Shown piece by piece: positions 29,644 to 39,419 of a DNA stretch of 64,000 nucleotides (position 1 is the stretch's first letter; each line of letters opens with the position of its first letter). A program made the translations under genes and the position numbers. The notes beneath the pieces were generated by a model. It was not told the DNA's origin. It saw nothing but the letters and a program-made list of their open reading frames with translations, and ran no database searches. The DNA is taken from the NCBI RefSeq assembly GCF_020905335.1, contig NZ_JAJJMN010000001.1:3534001-3598000 (forward strand), written 5' to 3'. Origin of the DNA: Flavobacterium lipolyticum. GTDB lineage: Bacteria; Bacteroidota; Bacteroidia; Flavobacteriales; Flavobacteriaceae.

Positions 29644-32277
29644 ATGACAATTCCAGCACAATTTGACGCTAAGACGATCGAGAACAAATGGTATGATTAC
29701 TGGATGAAGAACAACTATTTTCATTCAGAACCTGATCACAGAACACCATATACAATTGTAATTCCGCCACCAAACGTCACAGGAGTCCTTCACATGGGGC
29801 ATATGCTGAACAATACCATTCAGGATGTTTTAATTCGTAGAGCGCGTCTTAAAGGTTTTAACGCCTGTTGGGTTCCGGGAACGGATCATGCTTCTATCGC
29901 GACAGAAGCAAAAGTAGTACAGAAATTAAAAGCGGAAGGAATCAATAAGAATGATTTAACCCGTGAAGAATTTTTAGCACATGCCTGGGAATGGACGGAT
30001 AAATACGGTGGTGTAATCTTAGATCAGCTTAAAAAATTAGGAGCTTCCTGCGATTGGGAAAGAACTAAATTTACAATGGATCCTGATATGTCAGCATCTG
30101 TAATTCGTTCGTTTGTAGATTTGTATAATAAAGGATTGATTTACAGAGGATACCGAATGGTAAACTGGGATCCGGAAGCAAAAACAACGCTTTCTGACGA
30201 AGAAGTAATCTATGAAGAACAACAAGGGAAATTATTTTTCTTAAAATATAAAATCGAAGGCTCAGAAGATTTTCTGACGATCGCCACGACGCGTCCTGAA
30301 ACTATTTTTGGAGACACTGCAATCTGTATTAACCCAAATGATGAGCGTTTTGCACATCTAAAAGGAAAAAAAGCTATCGTTCCAATTTGTGGAAGAGTTA
30401 TCCCGATTATTGAAGACGAATATGTAGATGTTGAATTCGGAACCGGATGTTTAAAAGTAACTCCGGCACATGATATGAATGATAAAACGTTAGGAGAGAA
30501 GCACAATCTTGAAATCGTTGATATCTTTAATGAAGATGCTACATTAAATAGTTTCGGATTGCATTATCAGGGCAAAGACCGTTTTGTGGTTCGTACTGAA
30601 ATTGCAAAAGAATTAGAGGAAATCGGAGCTTTAGCTAAAACCGAAATCCATTTGAATAAAGTAGGAACCTCCGAAAGAACCAAAGCGGTAATCGAACCAA
30701 GATTGTCTGATCAATGGTTTTTGAAAATGGAAGATTTGGTAAAACCGGCCATTAAGTCCGTTTTAGAAACAGGAGACATCAAATTGCATCCAAAACGTTT
30801 CGAGAATACTTATGCGCATTGGTTAAACAACATCCGTGATTGGAATATCTCACGTCAATTATGGTGGGGACAACAAATTCCGGCTTATTATTATGGAGAT
30901 GGAAAAGAAGATTTCGTAGTAGCAGAAACTATTGAAGATGCTTTGGCTTTAGCTAAAGAGAAAACAGCTAACAACTTACTTACAGCAGCTGACTTAAAAC
31001 AAGATGTTGATGCCTTAGATACCTGGTTCTCATCATGGCTTTGGCCAATGTCAGTTTTTGGTGGAATTATGGATCCGGAAAGTGCAGATTATAAATATTA
31101 CTATCCAACAAACGACTTGGTAACAGGTCCGGATATTTTATTCTTCTGGGTAGCCAGAATGATCATTGCAGGTTACGAGTACGCAGGTGAAAAACCATTT
31201 ACGAATGTGTATTTAACCGGTTTAGTTCGTGATAAACAACGTCGTAAAATGTCTAAATCATTAGGGAATTCACCTGATCCTTTAGATTTAATCGATAAAT
31301 TTAGTGCGGATGGAGTTCGTGTAGGATTGCTTTTAAGTGCTTCTGCCGGAAACGATATTATGTTTGATGAAGAATTATGTAATCAGGGGAAAGCATTTTC
31401 AAATAAAATCTGGAATGCCTTTAAACTGATTAAAGGATGGGAAGTTTCTGAAACGATTCCACAACCGGAGTCTTCAAAAGTAGCCATCGAATGGTACGAA
31501 GCAAAATTGCAGCAAACCTTGGTTGATATTGAAGATAATTTCGAAAAATACAGAATTTCAGATTCGTTGATGGCCATTTATAAATTGGTTTGGGATGATT
31601 TCTGTTCGTGGTTCTTAGAAATGATTAAACCGGCCTATCAACAGCCAATTGATAAAGTAACGTTTGATAAAGCGATTGAAATGTTAGAAAGTAATCTGAA
31701 ATTGCTACATCCGTTTATGCCATTCTTAACGGAAGAAATTTGGCATTTACTTGCTGACAGAACTCCGGAAGAAGCTTTAATCGTTTCGACCTGGCCGGAA
31801 TTAAAGCCTTTCAACGCCAATTTAATTTCAGATTTTGAAAGTACTATTGAAGTAATTTCAGGAATCCGAACAATTCGTAAGGATAAAAATATTCCGTTTA
31901 AAGATGCGATCGAATTGAAAGCAATCAACAGTGAGAATATCACTACCTATTTTGACTCTATCGTTACGAAGTTAGGGAACATTTCAGCTTTCGAATATGT
32001 TACGGCTAAAGTAGACGGAGCATTGTCTTTCCGTGTAAAATCAAATGAATATTTCATTCCGATTTCAGGAAATATCAATGTAGAAGAAGAAATCGCCAAA
32101 CTGACTGCAGAGCTGGTATATACCCAAGGTTTCTTAAAATCTGTTCAGGCAAAATTATCTAACGAAAAATTTGTTGCCGGAGCACCTGAAAAAGTTTTGG
32201 CTAATGAAAAACAAAAAGAAGCGGATGCTTTGGCAAAAATTGCTACAATCGAGCAAAGTATTGCCGGATTGAAATAA
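29644..32277 (+). CDS. valS: Valyl-tRNA synthetase
   Basis: A class I synthetase that charges tRNA-Val. The 877-residue protein has PPPNVTGVLHMGHML (HIGH-type motif HMGH), an editing CP1 domain with ATTRPETIFGDTAI, the WWGQQIPAYY segment and the KMSKS loop as RKMSKSLGN. A C-terminal coiled coil closes it, as in bacterial ValRS. The start at 29644 is directly after the intergenic repeat. A terminator follows. Confidence 0.97.
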   Translation: MTIPAQFDAKTIENKWYDYWMKNNYFHSEPDHRTPYTIVIPPPNVTGVLHMGHMLNNTIQDVLIRRARLKGFNACWVPGTDHASIATEAKVVQKLKAEGINKNDLTREEFLAHAWEWTDKYGGVILDQLKKLGASCDWERTKFTMDPDMSASVIRSFVDLYNKGLIYRGYRMVNWDPEAKTTLSDEEVIYEEQQGKLFFLKYKIEGSEDFLTIATTRPETIFGDTAICINPNDERFAHLKGKKAIVPICGRVIPIIEDEYVDVEFGTGCLKVTPAHDMNDKTLGEKHNLEIVDIFNEDATLNSFGLHYQGKDRFVVRTEIAKELEEIGALAKTEIHLNKVGTSERTKAVIEPRLSDQWFLKMEDLVKPAIKSVLETGDIKLHPKRFENTYAHWLNNIRDWNISRQLWWGQQIPAYYYGDGKEDFVVAETIEDALALAKEKTANNLLTAADLKQDVDALDTWFSSWLWPMSVFGGIMDPESADYKYYYPTNDLVTGPDILFFWVARMIIAGYEYAGEKPFTNVYLTGLVRDKQRRKMSKSLGNSPDPLDLIDKFSADGVRVGLLLSASAGNDIMFDEELCNQGKAFSNKIWNAFKLIKGWEVSETIPQPESSKVAIEWYEAKLQQTLVDIEDNFEKYRISDSLMAIYKLVWDDFCSWFLEMIKPAYQQPIDKVTFDKAIEMLESNLKLLHPFMPFLTEEIWHLLADRTPEEALIVSTWPELKPFNANLISDFESTIEVISGIRTIRKDKNIPFKDAIELKAINSENITTYFDSIVTKLGNISAFEYVTAKVDGALSFRVKSNEYFIPISGNINVEEEIAKLTAELVYTQGFLKSVQAKLSNEKFVAGAPEKVLANEKQKEADALAKIATIEQSIAGLK

Positions 32278-32298
32278 TTCGCTTTGTAATTAATATTT

Positions 32299-32332
32299 AA
32301 ACCCAACAGATTTTTGAAAATCTGTTGGGTTT
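32299..32332 (+). terminator. Terminator after valS
   Basis: The perfect arms AAACCCAACAGA and TCTGTTGGGTTT start 21 bp after the stop. Confidence 0.85.
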
Positions 32333-32344
32333 ATTGTTTTTAAT

Positions 32345-32412
32345 CGTCACGAATTCACGAATTAATCATTTACTCACAGATAGTAAAAAATAAAATTTGA
32401 GAATTCGTGGCT
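32345..32412. repeat. GTCACGAATTCACGAATT hairpin repeat, single copy
   Basis: TCACGAATTCACGAATT is mirrored by AATTTGAGAATTCGTGG 50 bp on. It is the same unit as the three-copy array at 33137-33409, so the GyrI-like gene is bracketed by these elements. Confidence 0.65.
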
Positions 32413-32413
32413 A

Positions 32414-33049
32414 TTAAAAATAGGTTTGTTTTACAGGTTCTCGAAGTATGGTTCTTAATTTTTCAGAAGCTGTTTTTCGAAAGTCTGATAAATAAATTTC
32501 ATGGTGTAAACCATTTTGCTCGAGCTGGTGTGCTGTAGAAAACTCCTGTATTTTTTTCAGCGTTTGAGGCTCATTTTCAAAGGGGCCGATATGAAGAACC
32601 TGTATTACTTTGCCTTCCGCCATCTCGTAAAATTCTATTGATTTCGCCCGTTCTATTTGTTTCTTATTTACTGTACTTTGAATGGCTTCTTCTGTTTGTT
32701 CTTTAGTTACGAAATCCGGCATTCTGATCATAATTCTGTAATCCCACTCACTTCGGGGTATTTTTAGCGGAGCTTCATCCATAGAAATGCCTTTGTATTT
32801 TTCAGTATCAAAACTCCATAAGGCTTCCAGTTTTGGAACAACAAAATCATTATTTGCGGCTTTCTGCATAAATTTAATAGCATAAGCAGTGGCATACAAG
32901 GCCTGAATATTTTCCGAGAATTCTTGTCCCGAAGGATCCCCTTTTCCTGTAATCGAGATGTAATTTGTTTTTTCAATATAAACGATCTCAGGATTAGTTT
33001 TAGCCCTGTAGTATACTTTGTCGGTTTTTGTTAAATCTAGTTTGCTCAT
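32414..33049 (-). CDS. GyrI-like small-molecule-binding domain protein
   Basis: A 211-residue cytoplasmic protein. The pattern (YISITGKGDPSGQEFSENIQALYATAYAIK, WDYRIMIRMPDFV, VLHIGPFENEP) fits the stand-alone GyrI-like/SRPBCC-type family seen as COG4832, which resembles the ligand-binding half of AraC/BmrR-type regulators but lacks a DNA-binding domain here. Some homologues are linked to resistance to DNA-damaging or cytotoxic compounds. Function in this strain is not known. It stands alone between hairpin repeats. Confidence 0.8.
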   Translation of the reverse strand: MSKLDLTKTDKVYYRAKTNPEIVYIEKTNYISITGKGDPSGQEFSENIQALYATAYAIKFMQKAANNDFVVPKLEALWSFDTEKYKGISMDEAPLKIPRSEWDYRIMIRMPDFVTKEQTEEAIQSTVNKKQIERAKSIEFYEMAEGKVIQVLHIGPFENEPQTLKKIQEFSTAHQLEQNGLHHEIYLSDFRKTASEKLRTILREPVKQTYF

Positions 33050-33136
33050 CTTTTTAGTTTTATTACAAATTAAATCACAGGATGTGACAACAGTATGTCA
33101 GCAGAAATATTCTACATCTTTTTTCTTAAAAAAATA

Positions 33137-33409
33137 GCCACGAATTCACGAATTGTTTGTTTTCATAGTTAGTAAAAAATAAAATTCGAGAATTCGTGGC
33201 TATCAAAAGAAGCTGTTGCTTTTTTTTAAAAAGGAGGAAACGCCACGAATTCACGAATTGTTTGTTTTCATGGATAGTAAAAAATAAAATTCGAGAATTC
33301 GTGGCTATAAAAAGAAGCTGTTGCTTTTTTCAAAAAAGAGAAAACGCCACGAATTCACGAATTGTTTGTTTTCATGGATAGTAAAAAATAAAATTCGAAA
33401 ATTCGTGGC
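33137..33409. repeat. Three tandem 104-105-bp hairpin repeats
   Basis: Units at 33137-33200, 33242-33305 and 33346-33409 each begin GCCACGAATTCACGAATTG and end AATTCG(A)nAATTCGTGGC, an inverted repeat of about 18 bp arms, joined by spacers containing AGAAGCTGTTGCTTTTTT. They fill the 376-bp gap between the GyrI-like gene and the permease. The spacers are repeated rather than unique, so this is not CRISPR. Confidence 0.8.
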
Positions 33410-33425
33410 GATTAAAAATAAGCCG

Positions 33426-34739
33426 TTATTTTTTCTTCTTCAAAAACAAAAATACAGGATAAGAAATCAAAGTGAGAACAACGATTATAGCAAAACCTTT
33501 TGGATCGCTGAAAATAAATCCTATTAATAAGGCAATCGAGGCTACAAAGGCAAATATTGTCGTCCAGGGATACCAAAAAGAATGATACGGACGTGGTAAA
33601 TTGGGTTCAGTGGCTCTTAGTTTTAAGAGAGAAAGATAAGCTAATCCCCAAACGATTATAGAGATAAAGGCTGCGAAAGAAAATAATACTTCAAAAGAGC
33701 CAATGCAAATTAAAAATAAACTGAAAAGCGACGAAACTAAAAGCGCTATAATTGGTGTTCCGCCTTTATTTACTGTTGTTCCTTGTTTGAAAAAGAACCC
33801 GTCACGACTTAATCCGTAAAGGATTCTTGGCGGAATCATCATAAAAGCATTTAGTATACTGATTAATGAAAAAATGGAAATTACCGTAACAATAATAGCT
33901 CCGTTTTCTCCAAAAAGGATCTTGGCAACATCTGCTGCGGCTAAATTTGATTTTGCCAGGGTTTCAATTGGTAAAACATGAAAGAAAGCTGTGTTTACCA
34001 AAACATAAATGGCAACCACTAAAAAGACACCGCTGTACAATGATTTGGGAATATTTTTGTTGGGGTTATCGTTTTCTTCGGCAAAAAAGCAAACGCTGTT
34101 CCAGCCGTTGTAAGTCCCGATGATCAACTGCAATGATTTGAAAAAGCCAAAGATTAGTCCAATTTGAAAGAAAGAATGGTCCGTTTTGATTTTAGGAACT
34201 TCGGTGCCTGTGTACATAAAACAGGCTATGACCAAGGCTACAAAGCAGATTACTTTTAAGAAACTGGTAATTTGCTGAATGACGCTGCCGTTTTTTACAC
34301 CACTTAAATGAATGAGTACAAAAGCAAGTAATAAAGAAATTGCCATCACGGTAGAATAGTTCGAGAGTACAGGAAACAAAATAATAATGTACTCACTAAT
34401 AACAATACAATAAAAAGCCGGTGGTGTTACATTGACGATAAAATCAAACCAGCCGGAAAGAAAGCCGGCATATTCGCCAAAAGCTCTTTTAATATAGTTA
34501 TAGGAACCTCCTGCTTTGGGTAACATTGTGGAAAGTTCTGCATAGGAGTTGGCTCCTAACAAAACATATAAACCTCCAAAGAGCCATGAAGCAATAATGA
34601 GCCAATAATTGTCGAGTAGGGAAGCAATGCTGCCGGGTGTACGAAGAATTCCAACGCCAATCGTTCCTCCAATTAATACAGCAATATTAAAACTTAAGCC
34701 AAGACTTTTTTGCAATTGATTTTTTTTAGCATCTGACAT
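33426..34739 (-). CDS. APC family amino acid permease
   Basis: An inner-membrane transporter with about 12 helices. I use the start at 34739 (MSDAKKNQLQKSLG, 437 residues). The open frame extends to 34817 but those 26 extra residues overlap a terminator hairpin. TM1 carries the APC signature GGTIGVGILRTPG, and TM3 shows PKAGGSYNYIKRAFGEYAGF. The family moves amino acids or amines by antiport or proton symport. The substrate cannot be set from sequence. It is separated from the upstream TonB receptor by a terminator, so it is probably not part of the iron locus. Confidence 0.9.
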   Translation of the reverse strand: MSDAKKNQLQKSLGLSFNIAVLIGGTIGVGILRTPGSIASLLDNYWLIIASWLFGGLYVLLGANSYAELSTMLPKAGGSYNYIKRAFGEYAGFLSGWFDFIVNVTPPAFYCIVISEYIIILFPVLSNYSTVMAISLLLAFVLIHLSGVKNGSVIQQITSFLKVICFVALVIACFMYTGTEVPKIKTDHSFFQIGLIFGFFKSLQLIIGTYNGWNSVCFFAEENDNPNKNIPKSLYSGVFLVVAIYVLVNTAFFHVLPIETLAKSNLAAADVAKILFGENGAIIVTVISIFSLISILNAFMMIPPRILYGLSRDGFFFKQGTTVNKGGTPIIALLVSSLFSLFLICIGSFEVLFSFAAFISIIVWGLAYLSLLKLRATEPNLPRPYHSFWYPWTTIFAFVASIALLIGFIFSDPKGFAIIVVLTLISYPVFLFLKKKK

Positions 34740-34816
34740 ATATCGGAGTTTTGTTTTGGTGAGAATTTTTATGGAACAAAAGTAATACAATCGGATTACT
34801 TTCTTTAGTGAAAACA

Positions 34817-34846
34817 AAAAACCTCATCTATTGTCAGATGAGGTTT
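34817..34846 (-). terminator. Terminator of the TonB receptor transcript
   Basis: The hairpin AAACCTCATCT / AGATGAGGTTT lies 78 bp downstream of the receptor stop and upstream of the permease start, separating the two transcripts. Confidence 0.75.
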
Positions 34847-34923
34847 TCTGTTTAAAACCAGACTTTTTTGTTTTCGTTATTGAAATACGGCAAAAGTCCG
34901 GAGGGCAAAATCTAATTCAAAAT

Positions 34924-37194
34924 TTAGAATTTATATTTTAAGCTTGTCATAACCTGACGAGGTGCAATTGGGTTGATACTGTAATTTTCGTGAACAGTAT
35001 AATTCAACTCATTTGTAATATTAGATAGTTTACATAAAACGGAGAATTTTCTCCACTCGTAACCTACAGAAGCATCAATAGTAGTGTAACCTTCGATAGG
35101 AATATCTCTGTCTCTAATGGTAACAATGTAAGCAGGATTTGGTTTTGGATTGGCAGGTGTAGGCTTAACAGCTGTCCACAGATAATCATCATTCCATCCA
35201 CCTAAACGGTTACCAATATAGTTAGCGATTGCTCCAAATGAAACTCCTTTAAACATTCCTTCCGGTACTTTATAGAAGAAACTTAGGTTGGCTGTATTTT
35301 TAGGTGTTCTTACAACCTGATCTCCCGCTACAAAACTTCCACTTGTTCCTGAAGTTTTAGTATAACGCATATCATTATAGCTATAACCGGCAATAATATT
35401 AAGTCCTTCAATAGGTGTTGCAGTAACATCAATTTCAACCCCTTTACTTTTAGTAGCTCCACCCAATACTTTTATGCTTGAATTCACATTTTCAGTAATA
35501 CCATCGGCTAGAAATGGTGCGGTTTGAGCTAAATTGCTGTTTGAGATTTGGTAAACCGTTAAGTTTGTACTTAACAAGCCCTCAAAGAATTCTTTTTTAA
35601 TACCTGCTTCGTATTGATCAATGATCGATGCTTCAATTGTTTTGTTGTCAACCGTGAATCCTATATTTGGTGAAAACGAGTTCGAGTAGCTGGCAAATAA
35701 TGAAGTGCTTTTTGTTGGTTGATAGATAATACCCACTTTTGGAGAGAAAGCATTGTCTAGTTTTTTAGCACCAACTTCTGCTATTGCATTTTCCGGAGCG
35801 ACCGTTTGAACTTTTGTACCGGTGTTATAAGTTTCTTTGTAAGTGGTAGCTTGGCCTTCTTGCCATGACCAACGAATACCTGCTAATACTTTGACTTTTT
35901 CTGTAATCGAAATCAGATCCTGAAAATAAGCCCCAAAACGATTGGTTTCTGTTTTTAGAATTTGAGTCGCTCTTGCGTTTGGAATATCATTTTTTTGTTT
36001 TGAAGGATCAAAAGTAAATAAATTGATAGTGTCATAATTTGCCGGATCAAAAGCATAAGTGTATCCGGTAGCAAATGAGTTTTCCCAATCAACACCTGTG
36101 AATACTTGATGTTTTACTGATCCGGTATTGAAATTTCCTTGTAAGCTTAATTGGTCGCCCAATATCTGCTCTAAATTTTTATTTTGAACTAATGCTCTGG
36201 TCCAGTCGCCACTATTGGTTATATTAGACATCTGAGCTGTAGATTTTTGAGTTCTATCATAACTTTGGAAAGAACTATTAAAGTTTAGCTTCCAGTTTTT
36301 ATTGAAATCATGGTTTAATAAAACCGAAGCACTTGCTGATTTTGTAGTACCATTAGACCAAAGTGATCCGTAGAATGCATTACGAGGCAGGTCCAGAATT
36401 TGTTTTCCGATAAGTCCTGTTCCAAAATCCGGAGTCCAGTCTGCTGTTAAATAATCCCCTTGTACCGTAATTTGTGTTTTTGGATTGATGATAAAAAGTA
36501 AAGACGGGTTTACATATACACGTTCGTTTTTTACTACATTTCTGAAGCTTTCAGAGTTCTCGTAAGAACCGTTTATTCTAAAAGCAATTGACTTGCTAAG
36601 AGGACCATAAAAATCGAAAGAAGGTTTGTAGAACGCATAACTTCCAATTTGCATCGATACTTCACCGCCTGATTTAAATGAAGGTGTTTTGGTTACCAGG
36701 TTTAAGATACCTCCCGGTGCAACGTTTCCAAACAATAAAGCCGAACCTCCTTTTAAGAATTCAACTTTCTCCAGACCCGAAACATCAGGAATGGAGCCTG
36801 AATTGTAACGAAATCCGTTTTTAAACATATTGTTATCAGACATGTTGTATCCTCTTGAGAAAAAAGACTCCGTTGCACCACCTCGGGCAGAACCTACATA
36901 AACACCATTAGCGTTTTTAATAACTTCACTTAAACGAATGGCTTGTTGTTGTTCGATTACATCAGAACTAATAACCTGTATGCTTTGTGGATTGTCCATC
37001 GGTTTTAATCCTGAACGAACTGCAGTAACCGGTTTAGGCTCTCTATTGGTTTTAATTAATACTTCATTTAGTATTTCTCCTTTTTTGTTTTTTACCGTGT
37101 CATTGGCAGTTGAGGCTGCCTCGTCGCTTGAATAGTTTTGGCTGTAAGAAGCAAAACTTATAAAGGATAATGCAAGTAGTAAATTATATTTCAT
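34924..37194 (-). CDS. TonB-dependent siderophore receptor (FhuA/FhuE-like)
   Basis: A 756-residue outer-membrane receptor with a signal peptide (about 1-18, ending SYSQ). The plug domain (SGLKPMDNPQSIQVISSDVIEQQ, then VEFLKGGSALLFGNVAPGGILNLVTK) is followed by a 22-strand barrel ending in an aromatic residue. There is no N-terminal carboxypeptidase-like domain, unlike the two other receptors in this locus, which fits the ferrichrome/hydroxamate receptor branch. It imports a large chelate using TonB energy. A good promoter lies upstream. With the esterase, PepSY and DUF4198 genes next to it, iron uptake is the likely role. Confidence 0.9.
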   Translation of the reverse strand: MKYNLLLALSFISFASYSQNYSSDEAASTANDTVKNKKGEILNEVLIKTNREPKPVTAVRSGLKPMDNPQSIQVISSDVIEQQQAIRLSEVIKNANGVYVGSARGGATESFFSRGYNMSDNNMFKNGFRYNSGSIPDVSGLEKVEFLKGGSALLFGNVAPGGILNLVTKTPSFKSGGEVSMQIGSYAFYKPSFDFYGPLSKSIAFRINGSYENSESFRNVVKNERVYVNPSLLFIINPKTQITVQGDYLTADWTPDFGTGLIGKQILDLPRNAFYGSLWSNGTTKSASASVLLNHDFNKNWKLNFNSSFQSYDRTQKSTAQMSNITNSGDWTRALVQNKNLEQILGDQLSLQGNFNTGSVKHQVFTGVDWENSFATGYTYAFDPANYDTINLFTFDPSKQKNDIPNARATQILKTETNRFGAYFQDLISITEKVKVLAGIRWSWQEGQATTYKETYNTGTKVQTVAPENAIAEVGAKKLDNAFSPKVGIIYQPTKSTSLFASYSNSFSPNIGFTVDNKTIEASIIDQYEAGIKKEFFEGLLSTNLTVYQISNSNLAQTAPFLADGITENVNSSIKVLGGATKSKGVEIDVTATPIEGLNIIAGYSYNDMRYTKTSGTSGSFVAGDQVVRTPKNTANLSFFYKVPEGMFKGVSFGAIANYIGNRLGGWNDDYLWTAVKPTPANPKPNPAYIVTIRDRDIPIEGYTTIDASVGYEWRKFSVLCKLSNITNELNYTVHENYSINPIAPRQVMTSLKYKF

Positions 37195-37229
37195 GTCGCT
37201 TATTTAGATTTAATAAAAATAAATTTTTG

Positions 37230-37260
37230 CAAATGTAATATCGAGATGCGGTCTTAACAA
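37230..37260 (-). promoter_or_regulatory. Promoter of the first TonB receptor
   Basis: On the minus strand TTG (37260-37258) and TACATTTG (37237-37230) are separated by 20 bp, 35 bp before the start codon. This is an exact match to the flavobacterial pattern. Confidence 0.7.
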
Positions 37261-37380
37261 AATTTTCAGAGTTTTTCTAGATTAAAATTTCATTAGAATA
37301 GTCTTAAGATTAGCTTAAGATTTTGCTTTTTTAAATTTTATTAAGTAAGGAAGAAAGGGGGGTAAAAGAAATTTTAGGCT

Positions 37381-37410
37381 AAAAAAAGCCTTGCTCATTA
37401 CGAACAAGGC
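37381..37410 (-). terminator. Terminator after the DUF4198 gene
   Basis: GCCTTGTTC / GAGCAAGGC on the minus strand, with one mismatch and a seven-T tail, lies about 49 bp past the stop. Confidence 0.75.
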
Positions 37411-37458
37411 CTAACTAACTATAAAATGATCAAATAATCAAATAAGGAATGGACTATT

Positions 37459-38193
37459 TTATTTAACGGCAATTAAATAAGTTGCCATCTTCCAGATTTC
37501 GTTGTAATTTTTACCATTATGTTCTCCGGCAGTTTTTTCGGTATAAGCAAATTCTACCATATAATTTCCTGACCAAAGCGGTGTAAAAGAGATTTCTCCT
37601 TTGTCATTGCTCCATAATTCTTTTTCCCAACCATTTGGAGCAATTACTTTTATTTTTTGTTTTTTAGCCGCTGCACCTTCATACAAAGCATTGATGTTTA
37701 GTACTGTTTTTTGTTTAGCCGCTGTCACTTCTTTAGCAAAGACACTAATGATGTTTGTATTTGCGGCAGCATCATTTCCTTTTGTGGCATTGCCCACGGT
37801 AACCGTTGCGCTTGAGTTGTAATCTAATTTCATGGTACCGTATACATCTTTTACCGTATGATGCATCACTACCGTATAAACGCCATCTTCGTCCGGTGTA
37901 AAAAAGGCCTGATATTTATTTTCTAAGGCTGTAGCAGTAAGTTTTGTTTCTTTTTTTGACGGGCTAATTACAACCAGTGAAAAATCTTTTAAATCCGAAA
38001 ACCATTTTGCCGAAGCTGTAATATCATTATCTGAAAATTCTCCAAAGAAAACAGATATTTCCTGAGCTTTTCCTTTAGCTCCCACTGCTTTAGTTTCGAT
38101 CCACAAGGCATGAGCAAATAGAGTAGGGCTGGCAATTAACATTAAAAGTAAAAATGTTATTGATTGTAAAGTTTTAGATTTCATAATATGCAA
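37459..38193 (-). CDS. DUF4198 family periplasmic protein
   Basis: A 244-residue exported protein (start at 38193 or at the Met three codons later). The signal peptide ends near LFA-H and the mature protein begins HALWIETK, the usual DUF4198 opening. The rest is two Ig-like beta domains, with PNGWEKELWSNDKGEISFTPLWSGNYMVEF near the C-terminus. DUF4198 genes often lie next to TonB receptors for metals (nickel, cobalt, iron) and are thought to bind the metal or chelate in the periplasm. Its place as the last gene after PepSY and esterase genes supports that idea. Confidence 0.8.
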   Translation of the reverse strand: MHIMKSKTLQSITFLLLMLIASPTLFAHALWIETKAVGAKGKAQEISVFFGEFSDNDITASAKWFSDLKDFSLVVISPSKKETKLTATALENKYQAFFTPDEDGVYTVVMHHTVKDVYGTMKLDYNSSATVTVGNATKGNDAAANTNIISVFAKEVTAAKQKTVLNINALYEGAAAKKQKIKVIAPNGWEKELWSNDKGEISFTPLWSGNYMVEFAYTEKTAGEHNGKNYNEIWKMATYLIAVK

Positions 38194-38286
38194 TTAATGA
38201 GTTAATAATTTCGTATCACAAATGTAAAATTTAATATTAGTCTGACAATATTTATTTAGAATAATTATGAATAATAAATTATGAAT

Positions 38287-39417
38287 CTAATTTTGGATTT
38301 TCTTCCGAATATCGTCAGCTCGTTTTGTGTCTCCATTTTTTATATATGCTTTTTCTAGTGCGTGAGGTACATTTTTACTTTTCGGATAATACTTTTCGGC
38401 ATATTTAAAGAAAATAAGGGCCTGTTGCGGTTTATCAATGTCCAAACAATAATTGCCAATCCAATCCAGATAACTTTCGGTTGGGAGGAAGGTAAAACCG
38501 GTTTGCTGAGATAATTTAGCATATTGTTTTTCGACCAGTGTTGGATCAATAACAGCTTGTTTTACCTGAACCAGATGTTCTTCAAAAAGGAATCGTAAAC
38601 CATCATATTCGGCCGGAATGGGAATGGTTCCGTGATCTTCATTGTCATAAAATTTAAAACCCCAGCGAAGGTTTTTAGGCTTTTTATCTTTCAGTAATTT
38701 TTCAAATTTTCTGATGCCTCTTGCCATATCTGTTGTGGTGTCCTGAGGAATACTTTTTTTATCGGCCATGGCTAAATAAATACTGCGCTGTTCAAAATTT
38801 TTTGTATTAAAAAGTGAATCCGCTTTTTTATTCATAAGTTCATTATCCCACCAAAGACTTGGGTCAATAATGATATAAGAATTAAAGAATGAGGTATGAT
38901 TCAACAGAATATTTATGGCTGTTAATCCTCCAAAAGAATGTCCGTTTAAAACATTATATCCCGAAGTTCTGTAATTGGAGTCGATGTAAGGACGTAGCTC
39001 TTTCTCTAAAAAAGTGATGAAGTTTTTATTGCCTCCGCTTTGTTGAAACATCTTTTTGTTTTTATCAAAAAAGGCCTGACGATTTGCTTCGGTAGGGGTA
39101 AGATCTCTGGTTCGGTTGGTATTGGTTATTCCAACAACTATCATTTGAGGAATTCTGGCATAAGGTCCTCGTGCAAGCGATTGCTGAAGTCCGGTAAAGG
39201 AATGAAAATTACTCTCGGCATCTAGTAAATAAACAACAGGATATTTTGCAGGAGCATATTTAGTACTGTTGTAATCGGGGGGAAGATAAACCCAGAAGTT
39301 TCGTTCTTCATTTAATGCTTTAGAGAATAGATGATGCTTACTGCCAATCGAGATGCTGTCTTGCGAAAAGGAAGGCGTAAACCAAAAAAGGCATAGCAAT
39401 AAAATTGTTTTTTTCAT
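38287..39417 (-). CDS. Secreted alpha/beta-hydrolase esterase (Fes/IroE-like) with C-terminal TPR-like tail
   Basis: A 376-residue protein with a signal peptide (1-19, ending SFSQ) and a PF00756-type esterase domain. The nucleophile is Ser161 in NGHSFGGL, the catalytic His is probably His262 in NEDHGTIP, and the acid lies between them. A short helical TPR-like segment (about 310-376) follows. Relatives hydrolyse acyl esters of siderophores such as enterobactin to release iron. The neighbourhood of TonB receptors favours this role here, although other carboxyl esterases share the fold. Its start is two bases after the PepSY gene stop, so the pair is likely translationally coupled. Confidence 0.8.
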   Translation of the reverse strand: MKKTILLLCLFWFTPSFSQDSISIGSKHHLFSKALNEERNFWVYLPPDYNSTKYAPAKYPVVYLLDAESNFHSFTGLQQSLARGPYARIPQMIVVGITNTNRTRDLTPTEANRQAFFDKNKKMFQQSGGNKNFITFLEKELRPYIDSNYRTSGYNVLNGHSFGGLTAINILLNHTSFFNSYIIIDPSLWWDNELMNKKADSLFNTKNFEQRSIYLAMADKKSIPQDTTTDMARGIRKFEKLLKDKKPKNLRWGFKFYDNEDHGTIPIPAEYDGLRFLFEEHLVQVKQAVIDPTLVEKQYAKLSQQTGFTFLPTESYLDWIGNYCLDIDKPQQALIFFKYAEKYYPKSKNVPHALEKAYIKNGDTKRADDIRKKIQN

Positions 39418-39419
39418 TT

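Noticed and set aside
33196..33381. 61-residue ORF with the repeated peptide AIKRSCCFF
   Set aside because: It is a translation of the tandem hairpin repeat, not a gene.
33137..33409. Possible CRISPR array
   Set aside because: Repeat units are long hairpins and the spacers are themselves repeated; no cas genes nearby.
34740..34817. N-terminal extension of the APC permease
   Set aside because: It reads through the receptor terminator hairpin and has no APC-like sequence.
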